Positions 24,930-31,870 of a DNA stretch of 64,000 bases are shown in pieces. Source of the stretch: Emticicia soli (GTDB lineage Bacteria > Bacteroidota > Bacteroidia > Cytophagales > Spirosomataceae); the NCBI RefSeq assembly GCF_037860775.1, contig NZ_JBBEWC010000003.1:1-64000 (forward strand), read 5' to 3'. The position numbers were made by a program, and so were the translations under genes. The first letter of the stretch is position 1. Each line of letters starts with the position of its first letter. Under the pieces are notes generated by a model. That model did no database searches. It saw nothing but the letters and a program-made list of their open reading frames with translations, and was not told the DNA's origin.

Positions 24930-25130
24930 AAATTATTCGAGTTTTCGGTGCAAATTTGCAACCGATTTGCGGTGGGGTAAAGCCCATTTTAGAATTTGGC
25001 TGTAAAATAGGGTATGTTTCTTTTGATTTCCAAGAATAAATTATTTTATACCTTATAATAAACGGGTAAACAATTGCCCAATAGCAACAATTAACATTCG
25101 AGATACAATTTCAAATTAGCAATTTTTATC

Positions 25131-26195
25131 ATGTCATTATCAAGTGAGACTATATTTTTTATAGGATTTTCGATTTTCGTAGCGTTCGTGATGGCTCTTG
25201 ATTTGGGTGCATTCAGCAAATCAAAAAGCCATGTAGTAAGTTTTAAAGAAGCAGGTATCTGGAGTGCCATCTGGGTTACTTTGGCTATTGGCTTTTTCTT
25301 TTTCTTACGCCAGTATGGATACCTGATTCATGATATTAGTGACATGGCGCATTTGCAACATGTAAAGTCGCAATATTATGAAGCCCTGAAACTGCCACCT
25401 AATTTTGAGGCGGCCCTGAGAGCATTTCAGAATAGCATGGCTATCGATTACCTGACGGGGTATCTGACCGAGTATTCGTTGTCTGTTGATAATATCTTTG
25501 TATTTATCCTTATCTTCAATTCTTTTGGTGTGCAACCACGCTACTACAAAAAAGTATTGGTATGGGGTATTTTAGGCTCTATTATTCTGCGTTTTATCTT
25601 CATTTTCGTAGGTGCGGCACTTATCCAAGAGTTTGAGTGGATTTTGTACATTTTTGGCGCTTTCTTGATTTACACAGGGGTTAATATCTTACGTAATAAA
25701 GAGGAAGATGAAGAAATAGACCCGGCGCACCACCCGATTGTGAGGTTTGCTTCAAAATATTTTAATGTTTATAAACGTAATGTAATAGATCACTTTCTGG
25801 TATATCATCGCCGATATAAAAAATGGTACATTACGCCCTTATTTCTGGTAATGTTGGTTATTGCAGGTACCGACGTAGTTTTTGCGGTTGACTCTATTCC
25901 GGCTATTTTCTCTATTACCAAAGATCCTTACATCGTTTTCTTCTCTAACGTATTTGCTATTATGGGGCTACGCTCTATGTTTTTCTTCCTGGCAAGTATC
26001 ATGGGGCTTTTCCGCTTCCTGAAAATCGGTTTGGGTATTTTGTTGACATTTATTGGTGTAAAAATGCTTTTGCATCACCAACTTGCAGCAGTTGGCTTTA
26101 CAAATGTGCATTCATTAATAGTAATTGTGGGTATTCTGGTTGTGAGTATCGGAGCAAGTGTGGCCTTCCCTGAGAAGAAAGGTAGCACGGAGTGA
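25131..26195 (+). CDS. TerC-family integral membrane protein
   Basis: The 354 residues contain seven to nine hydrophobic helices. TerC/Alx motifs are present: EYSLSVDNIFVFILIF and VIAGTDVVFAVDSIPAIFSIT, whose Asp and Glu residues are conserved across the family. Members are linked to tellurite resistance, manganese export (Alx, MntP-like) or protein-secretion metallation; function here is not fixed. The last codons are unusual: the C-terminus KKGSTE and its stop codon lie in the outer REP hairpin of the neighbouring RAYT unit, so the original 3' end was probably altered by insertion. ATG at 25131. Confidence 0.92.
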   Translation: MSLSSETIFFIGFSIFVAFVMALDLGAFSKSKSHVVSFKEAGIWSAIWVTLAIGFFFFLRQYGYLIHDISDMAHLQHVKSQYYEALKLPPNFEAALRAFQNSMAIDYLTGYLTEYSLSVDNIFVFILIFNSFGVQPRYYKKVLVWGILGSIILRFIFIFVGAALIQEFEWILYIFGAFLIYTGVNILRNKEEDEEIDPAHHPIVRFASKYFNVYKRNVIDHFLVYHRRYKKWYITPLFLVMLVIAGTDVVFAVDSIPAIFSITKDPYIVFFSNVFAIMGLRSMFFFLASIMGLFRFLKIGLGILLTFIGVKMLLHHQLAAVGFTNVHSLIVIVGILVVSIGASVAFPEKKGSTE

Positions 26196-26204
26196 TACTC
26201 CGTG
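26186..26204 (+). repeat. REP hairpin 1 (outer left)
   Basis: CACGGAGT-gat-ACTCCGTG: perfect 8-bp stem with a 3-base loop, preceded by GTAG. Its bases ACG GAG TGA supply the last two residues and stop of TerC. Confidence 0.85.
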
Positions 26205-26212
26205 TGATGTTT

Positions 26213-26231
26213 CACGGAATGCTATTCCGTG
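26213..26231 (-). repeat. REP hairpin 2 (inner left)
   Basis: CACGGAAT-gct-ATTCCGTG: perfect 8-bp stem, 3-base loop, ending 7 bases before the transposase ATG. Strand assignment is uncertain because the stem is symmetrical. Confidence 0.8.
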
Positions 26232-26238
26232 TTTCACT

Positions 26239-26880
26239 ATGAAAACACATTATAAAAGATATTTACCGCATATTCTTCCGCCAGATGAAAGGCTTTTTAT
26301 AACCTTTCGTCTGGCGGATTCTTTGCCTAAAGACGCAATATTTAAGCTAAAAGTCGAGAAAAATAAGGCAGATGAGCTGATAATGAAAACCATTTTTGAT
26401 GAAACAATCAGAAAGGTAGAGCTATATAAAAACCATAAAAGATACTTCGCTAAGTTTGATACTTACTTACACCAGTGCTTAAATGGTGTTCAACACCTAG
26501 GCATAGATGCTGTGGCAGAAGTGCTAGCTGAGGCACTTCATTATCGTGACACTAAATACTATCACCTACATGCTTTTTGTATTATGCCTAATCATGTGCA
26601 TGTGTTATTAACTTCAACAATTCATAAAGACGGGTTTTTCAGAGTTCTTCAATCTTTAAAAAGGCATACTGCACGCAAATCGAACGAGTTACTGGATTTA
26701 ACAGGCAAGGCTTTCTGGGGTGAAGAAAGCTATGACCACGTTGTGCGTGATGACGAGGAATTTGTACGAATTATAGATTACATTGTTGAGAATCCGGTGA
26801 AAGCTGGTTTAGTTGATAAATGGCAGGGGTGGAAGTTTACTTATCTTTCGAAAGAAATTCAGAGTTGGTATTTGATGTAG
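26239..26880 (+). CDS. REP-associated tyrosine transposase (RAYT, Y1_Tnp/IS200-like)
   Basis: A 213-residue single-strand-type transposase. The HUH metal site is intact (His119-Val-His121 in IMPNHVHVLL). The candidate catalytic tyrosine is Tyr165 in GEESYDHVVRDDEEF, followed by the typical DYIVENPVKAGLV motif. Start is the ATG at 26239 (MKTHYKRY); an upstream in-frame start at 26158 would run through both left REPs and overlap TerC. No frameshift or missing residue is seen, so it may be active. Family members bind and process REP hairpins; the four hairpins around it fit this. Confidence 0.92.
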   Translation: MKTHYKRYLPHILPPDERLFITFRLADSLPKDAIFKLKVEKNKADELIMKTIFDETIRKVELYKNHKRYFAKFDTYLHQCLNGVQHLGIDAVAEVLAEALHYRDTKYYHLHAFCIMPNHVHVLLTSTIHKDGFFRVLQSLKRHTARKSNELLDLTGKAFWGEESYDHVVRDDEEFVRIIDYIVENPVKAGLVDKWQGWKFTYLSKEIQSWYLM

Positions 26881-26891
26881 TCAATATAGAA

Positions 26892-26912
26892 CCCCGGAGT
26901 GCCACTCCGGGG
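26892..26912 (+). repeat. REP hairpin 3 (inner right)
   Basis: CCCCGGAGT-gcc-ACTCCGGGG: perfect 9-bp stem, 3-base loop, 11 bases after the transposase stop. The foot of the stem differs from the other three (CCCC instead of CAC). Strand is uncertain. Confidence 0.8.
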
Positions 26913-26920
26913 GACTTTTT

Positions 26921-26939
26921 CACGGAATATCATTCCGTG
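26921..26939 (-). repeat. REP hairpin 4 (outer right, inverted)
   Basis: Read on the minus strand: CACGGAAT-gat-ATTCCGTG, the same loop as hairpin 1. It provides ACG GAA TGA, the final Thr-Glu-stop of the helicase gene. Confidence 0.85.
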
Positions 26940-29900
26940 TTACGGTTACGGCTCCAAAGTCTTTTAAAGTTCCAGCCTTTTGCTTTCAGGCTTATTGGTA
27001 AGTAAGCGTGCGCATCTTTGGGTGAGATACTTTCGTAGTATAAATCATCATCAGTTAATATTAACGATTCATAGCTGCCCGCTTCTTTTACTGTAATATC
27101 TGCAAAAGGTAATTCCAGATAAAAGCCACTATTATTGCTTACCAATTGATGTTTTAATAGCCATCGGGTATTAAATTTTTCGGTTGAATGCGGCTCAGGC
27201 AAGTAATTCCCTTGTGATACCTCAAGTGCGTATTCCAGATATTTTTTCAGTAATTTAGGCCCCAGATTCTGCGCTTGCTCTACCTGTAATTGATAAGGTA
27301 AAATACTACTCACAATATAAATAAACTCCCGGGCACGAGTAACAGCCACATTCAGGCGGTTTTCACCACCCTGCTGGTTCAGGGTGCCAAAGTTCATCAG
27401 CAATTTGCCATGGATGTTAGGGGCATAGCCTACCGAAAAAATCACGATGTCAAATTCATCGCCTTGTATATTTTCGATGTTCTTAATCACACCCCAACCT
27501 TCGCCCAAAATAGGAGAGACCGTCTGATAAATTAAGTCGGCTTGCTTGAAGTTGAACGTAACAACCCCGATAGTTTTATTTGGTGCTTTCTGCTTTAAAT
27601 CCTGTACAATTTCAAGCACTTTCTGCGCCTCAGTAGGATTTGTATTATTCTCCCAGAAACCATCGAGTTTTATGTAACTGATAGCAGGTTTATTTTGACG
27701 AATTTCGGCAAAATGCGGCAGTAATTGAAGTGAATTTTTGTAGAAATGCTGATTAGAAAAATCAATAAGGTCTAGCGAATGACTACGGTAATGCCCTTTC
27801 AGCCAAGCCTGTGGCAGGTACTGTGCTGCTAAATCGAGCAAAGAATCAATTTCTAATATTGGTTCGTCTTCTACCTCTTCATCATACCTAATCTGGTACA
27901 GGTCGGTTGGTTGTAGCTGTTTCGAATCTCCGGCAATTACTATCTGTTTACCTCTATATATAGCCGGAATCCCGTTTTCGGCAAAGCATTGTGAGGCCTC
28001 ATCGAAAATCACCAAATCAAAAAGCGAATCTGTCGGGTTCTCACCTGATAAAGGGAAAATGGCAGAAACCGATTCAGGCGAAGCCATCCAGCAAGGAATA
28101 AGTTTGAATATTTCTTCCGAATGATTCTCGAGTACTTTACGAACCGACCATAACTTCCGTTTCTTGGTGGTCTGGTGTTGTAATTCACGGTAGGTAACCA
28201 CATTTTGCAGACGGTTAACAACCAGTTCTTGATACGTTTGTTCACGCAATTTCAGCAACAATATTTCCTGACTTAATTCCTGTTTTTTTATCACGCTTTC
28301 CTGTAGTTCGGCCTCTAGTTGTTCTACTTTTAAAGAACTTACTCCTCGCAAAATCGGATATATTGTTTCGATATATTCTCTCCATGCTAAACGCAGCGAA
28401 TTTTGGAAGACATCTGCTAAGTCAGTAATACTAAGGTTTGAGTTTTTGTAACTTAATAATCGTTGTACTACTTCTAATTCTATTGAGCGGAAAGATTCTT
28501 TCAGCTCGTCTGCTTCTACCAGCAAATCAAAGTTTTGTTTCAGATAAGTAATTATCTCTTGCTTTGCGTCTGGCGCAGCAACTAGGCTTCCTATTTGTGG
28601 GTAAGATAAATACGCTTGCCATTGTACAAACATTCGTTTAGTTTCAGCAATTGATTTTTCTAATTCTTTAAAAGGTTTGAGAGAGAATGATTTTGTGCCA
28701 CTAATTATATCATCTGTCTGGCGTTGGATAAACTCTTCTTTCTGATAAACTGAATAGGCTTTATTAGCTGAAATATAATTTTGTAAATGCCCTTTGGTAG
28801 TTTCCCAATTATCTTTTTCATCAATTTCAATTCCTTTTTTGCCTAGTTTTTCTTTAATATCTTCAAAAACAATGCGCTGATCAATTTTTTTACTCAGTAA
28901 ACTCAAACCTGTTTCATTGAGGGGCAGTTGGTTTTGAGCTAATAATAATTCAATTTCTTTTTTATCTTTTGAGAAGAGTTTCCAGAAAAACCAGTTTATG
29001 CCAGATTGGCTTGCTGAATGTGCTTTTTCTATTTGTGCTTTTCTATACAACAAATCCCGGGTTGCAATGCTCTGTTCAATACCATCATTTGCAAAGAGTT
29101 GTTCAATCTCGGCATAGATTTTCTCTAAATCGAACTGGCGATTGCTAATAAATTTTTTGTCCTGAACAATTGCTTTAAAAATCTCTCCAACCTCTGAATT
29201 AGTAAAGAATTGAATAAAGCGTTGAACAGTAGCCTCATCAAATTGATTAAGTTCAACGATAGAAAATAAACTGCCATGTTTTTGCTGAAAAGCAATAACT
29301 GCCTCTATGGTATCGGTAATTTTTGTAAGGTCGGTAAAAGTTTTTTTGCTAAACGAATTGCGTAACTGCCAAAACTCATAGCTTGCGCTAGCTTGTAGTT
29401 TAGCCTCATATTGCAGATAACGGCTTAGTTTTCCTTCAAATTCAGACAGCTCATCAAGCCGAAAAGAACGATATAGGTCTTGTAAGTTAATAGTCGGTTT
29501 ATTAAGGCTACTACTCAGATACAACTCTTTTACTGACACACCAGCTATAGACTCATCAAAAAGAGCATCTTTCAAACTCTGTAATTCTTCCGAAATTTTA
29601 TCAATTCTACGGCTGATTTGAGTAAAATTTCTTTCCAGGAAAATAGCATCAAGCCCTTTGTTCTTTTTCTGATAATCCTCAATGCGCTCTATCTGTCCGG
29701 CAATTTTTTCAAATAAGGCTTTTCTATCATTTTTAAAATCATGAATCAGTGCCACAAAATCGGTCATCTGTACTTTTTGTAAGCGTTGATAAACAGTATC
29801 TAAAGCTACCCGTTTCTGACAAACTACCAGTACTTTTTTACCTCGTGCCGTAAAATCGGCAATCAAATTAGCAATTAATTGAGACTTGCCCGTGCCCGGA

Positions 29901-30841
29901 GGACCCTGCACTACAATCGAATAACCCTCTTTTACTTGTTTAATGGCTTCTTCCTGCGAGGCATCAATGGCAAAAGGCAAGAAAGCGGTTTCTTCCTTAA
30001 ACGAAGGCTGGTTTGTAGGCGGTGTTGCATGTTGAAACAACTCCTCGAAAGTATCTAATTCATAATGCCCTTCTTCGGCGTTTTTAATGAGTTCTTCGTA
30101 ATCAGGTACAAGGTATGAGCCTGCCTGCGGAAAAATACCTAATACAGCCTGAGGATACAATTTTAACTCGCCATTCCGTTCGGTAGTTTCCAAATCAGCT
30201 TTAGCCAACTTTTCAAAATCAATTAATTGGTTCTGGAAAAGGTCCTGATTGAAATTAATCTCAAACGGACTGTCTTTCAGTAATTCATACAATTGTGTAC
30301 GAAAAGCCAGACTATCTTTGTCAAAATCTTCAAACGATTTCTCAAGCCATTCGTCCGGTAATTTTATATGATTAAAATAAGAATAAGCCAGTAAAAAACT
30401 CCTGTTCAAACTCACAGGTTCGTCTCGTTGTTCCAGAATCCACTTTTTACCATTGGTTTTTAACGTAACCGGAAAGAAAAGCAAAGGACAACGCACCGCA
30501 GTGCCGTCAGAAAACTTGCCTTTTACAAACGGATAGGCCACGTATAAATCCTTAGCCCCTCGTTCTTCTTCAATAAAGCCTTCGGTGCGTGCCACTTTCC
30601 GCAGGCGTTTGCTAACCTCGTTTACTTTTTCGAAGCGGCTATCCTGCACATCGCACAAAGGAATCTGGTTTTTCTGGCTAATTAATTGCAGAATATAGTC
30701 GAACGAGGGTTTGTTGTCTAAAAAATTCAGACTATGTAAGTCAATAAACTGTTCTTGTGACAAACTTAACAGTAAAAGAGACCTGTTACGTGAAGTGAGG
30801 TTCGTCAGCCGACGAAGATATGTTTTTAGTAATTTTTGCAA
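26930..30841 (-). CDS. Large SF1 (Dna2/Upf1-like) helicase with DUF4011-type N-terminus
   Basis: The 1303 residues open with TYLRRLTNLTSRNRSLLLLS, the DUF4011 pattern. Helicase motif I GPPGTGKS is at 313-320. A long insert with coiled-coil-like Glu/Lys/Leu stretches fills about 380-920. Motif II is VIFDEASQC, motif III AGDSKQLQPT, and motif VI ENRLNVAVTRAREF. The C-terminal nuclease (DUF3320/PD-DExK) of longer relatives is not apparent. Such helicases occur in repair and in defence islands; the role here is unknown. Start appears to be TTG at 30841, 1 base after the stop of the upstream membrane-protein gene. The 3' end lies in REP hairpin 4. Confidence 0.9.
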   Translation of the reverse strand: MQKLLKTYLRRLTNLTSRNRSLLLLSLSQEQFIDLHSLNFLDNKPSFDYILQLISQKNQIPLCDVQDSRFEKVNEVSKRLRKVARTEGFIEEERGAKDLYVAYPFVKGKFSDGTAVRCPLLFFPVTLKTNGKKWILEQRDEPVSLNRSFLLAYSYFNHIKLPDEWLEKSFEDFDKDSLAFRTQLYELLKDSPFEINFNQDLFQNQLIDFEKLAKADLETTERNGELKLYPQAVLGIFPQAGSYLVPDYEELIKNAEEGHYELDTFEELFQHATPPTNQPSFKEETAFLPFAIDASQEEAIKQVKEGYSIVVQGPPGTGKSQLIANLIADFTARGKKVLVVCQKRVALDTVYQRLQKVQMTDFVALIHDFKNDRKALFEKIAGQIERIEDYQKKNKGLDAIFLERNFTQISRRIDKISEELQSLKDALFDESIAGVSVKELYLSSSLNKPTINLQDLYRSFRLDELSEFEGKLSRYLQYEAKLQASASYEFWQLRNSFSKKTFTDLTKITDTIEAVIAFQQKHGSLFSIVELNQFDEATVQRFIQFFTNSEVGEIFKAIVQDKKFISNRQFDLEKIYAEIEQLFANDGIEQSIATRDLLYRKAQIEKAHSASQSGINWFFWKLFSKDKKEIELLLAQNQLPLNETGLSLLSKKIDQRIVFEDIKEKLGKKGIEIDEKDNWETTKGHLQNYISANKAYSVYQKEEFIQRQTDDIISGTKSFSLKPFKELEKSIAETKRMFVQWQAYLSYPQIGSLVAAPDAKQEIITYLKQNFDLLVEADELKESFRSIELEVVQRLLSYKNSNLSITDLADVFQNSLRLAWREYIETIYPILRGVSSLKVEQLEAELQESVIKKQELSQEILLLKLREQTYQELVVNRLQNVVTYRELQHQTTKKRKLWSVRKVLENHSEEIFKLIPCWMASPESVSAIFPLSGENPTDSLFDLVIFDEASQCFAENGIPAIYRGKQIVIAGDSKQLQPTDLYQIRYDEEVEDEPILEIDSLLDLAAQYLPQAWLKGHYRSHSLDLIDFSNQHFYKNSLQLLPHFAEIRQNKPAISYIKLDGFWENNTNPTEAQKVLEIVQDLKQKAPNKTIGVVTFNFKQADLIYQTVSPILGEGWGVIKNIENIQGDEFDIVIFSVGYAPNIHGKLLMNFGTLNQQGGENRLNVAVTRAREFIYIVSSILPYQLQVEQAQNLGPKLLKKYLEYALEVSQGNYLPEPHSTEKFNTRWLLKHQLVSNNSGFYLELPFADITVKEAGSYESLILTDDDLYYESISPKDAHAYLPISLKAKGWNFKRLWSRNRNTE

Positions 30842-30842
30842 T

Positions 30843-31640
30843 TTATTTCGTAATCCCAGGTATTTCTTCTATAATTTTTTTCGTCTTTTCTGAAACGATT
30901 TTTACCGCATTTATAGTATCTGCATTTAAATCATTCCAAGTTAATGAAGACCAGTGATTATTATCTTTAAAATAAATTCGATAATGTTCGTGGTCATCGA
31001 CTCCACCTGCTTCTCTGACAAAGCCTTGTGTATGAATAATTCTTGAAATATCATTATAATTATAGCTAACATTTTTCCAAGTCGGAAAGTCAAAAAACTC
31101 AACCCTGTCAGGGTAAAAATAAGCTTGTGATTTTATCTGTAAAAATAATATGCCAACAGTGATAATTGATAGAAAAACAAACAATCCATTATTGAATTTT
31201 TTGTAATTAATACCAGATTCATATTCTCTATAAGCAATCAGCTTTTGGTATTCATTGTACCGATTCTTTAGAATAGTTTTTAAGAACGAATCTGATGGCT
31301 TACAAGCAAGAGTATATACTATAAGCAGAGTTGAAGAGTAGAAAGTTATAAAAGGAGGGAAAAGCACTATTTGTGCATCTGAAAAATAATTTTCAGTAAA
31401 TAAAACTAGTTTTTCGAAAAGTATAGCAAAAGGGTAAGCAATAGCAGGAAGTATTATTAGCATATAAAGCAAAAATAAGAAATCCCATTTTGAAGCTTTT
31501 TTAGGGTTATCAATAAATTCTTCAAAATCTATTTCTTTAGGCCTTGATTTGGCAGGTATAAATTTAGTTAATAAATGTACAACAATAGCCAGTACTGTTG
31601 CTTCAGTAATTTTTATTAATGCATCAAATAACCAATCCAT
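30843..31640 (-). CDS. Four-helix membrane protein with beta-rich (PH-like?) C-terminal domain
   Basis: Unrecognised protein, about 265 residues. Predicted helices lie at about 7-27, 54-76, 93-112 and 152-168. A soluble C-terminal domain follows (AYFYPDRVEFFDFP to WNDLNADTINAVKIVSEKT), which looks like a small beta domain plus a terminal helix, resembling bacterial PH-type domains. ATG at 31640 (MDWLFDALIK) follows purine-rich AAAGAAAAT; an upstream start at 31712 is less likely. It is translationally coupled to the large helicase (1-base gap), so the two should work together or be co-regulated. A -7 box TATATTTG sits at 31691-31698 on the minus strand. Confidence 0.7.
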   Translation of the reverse strand: MDWLFDALIKITEATVLAIVVHLLTKFIPAKSRPKEIDFEEFIDNPKKASKWDFLFLLYMLIILPAIAYPFAILFEKLVLFTENYFSDAQIVLFPPFITFYSSTLLIVYTLACKPSDSFLKTILKNRYNEYQKLIAYREYESGINYKKFNNGLFVFLSIITVGILFLQIKSQAYFYPDRVEFFDFPTWKNVSYNYNDISRIIHTQGFVREAGGVDDHEHYRIYFKDNNHWSSLTWNDLNADTINAVKIVSEKTKKIIEEIPGITK

Positions 31641-31690
31641 ATTTTCTTTTTTAATGTCACAAGCAATTATCAATGCTAAATTGTATAAGA

Positions 31691-31698
31691 CAAATATA
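31691..31698 (-). promoter_or_regulatory. Predicted -7 box of the membrane protein-helicase operon
   Basis: TATATTTG on the minus strand matches TAnnTTTG, about 50 bases before the ATG at 31640. It favours that start over the one at 31712, which lies upstream of the box. No clear -33 box. Confidence 0.4.
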
Positions 31699-31791
31699 CA
31701 ACCATTCATCAACGTTTAACACTCCTTAACATTTTCTGTTTGGTTTAAATTATTTGTTTGAGTTATTTCGTTTTAACAAAATTAAAGCGAG

Positions 31792-31826
31792 AAAATAAGC
31801 ATAAGTTAAAGACTTATGCTTATTTT
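31792..31826. promoter_or_regulatory. Perfect 15-bp hairpin in a divergent intergenic region
   Basis: AAAATAAGCATAAGT and ACTTATGCTTATTTT pair perfectly around a 5-base loop. It lies 45 bases upstream of the M16 peptidase ATG and between two divergent genes, where no terminator is needed. It could be an operator or a leader RNA structure. Confidence 0.5.
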
Positions 31827-31870
31827 GGCGTTTATTAGTATGTAAATATTCCTTAATACACCTCAAAATT

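Larger units (their letters stand above)
26186..26939. mobile_element. RAYT unit bounded by inverted REP hairpins
   Basis: A 754-bp unit: a pair of short hairpins, a complete REP-associated tyrosine transposase gene, and a second pair in inverted orientation. The outermost hairpins (26186-26204 plus, and 26921-26939 read on minus) share the form CACGGARTgatAYTCCGTG. Directly outside lie GTAG (left) and GTAA (right, minus strand), resembling the tetranucleotide recognised next to REPs by RAYT enzymes. Both neighbouring genes end inside it. Confidence 0.8.

Noticed and set aside
26158..26238. Extended N-terminus of the RAYT protein
   Set aside because: It would translate through both left REP hairpins and overlap TerC; the family N-terminus fits ATG 26239.
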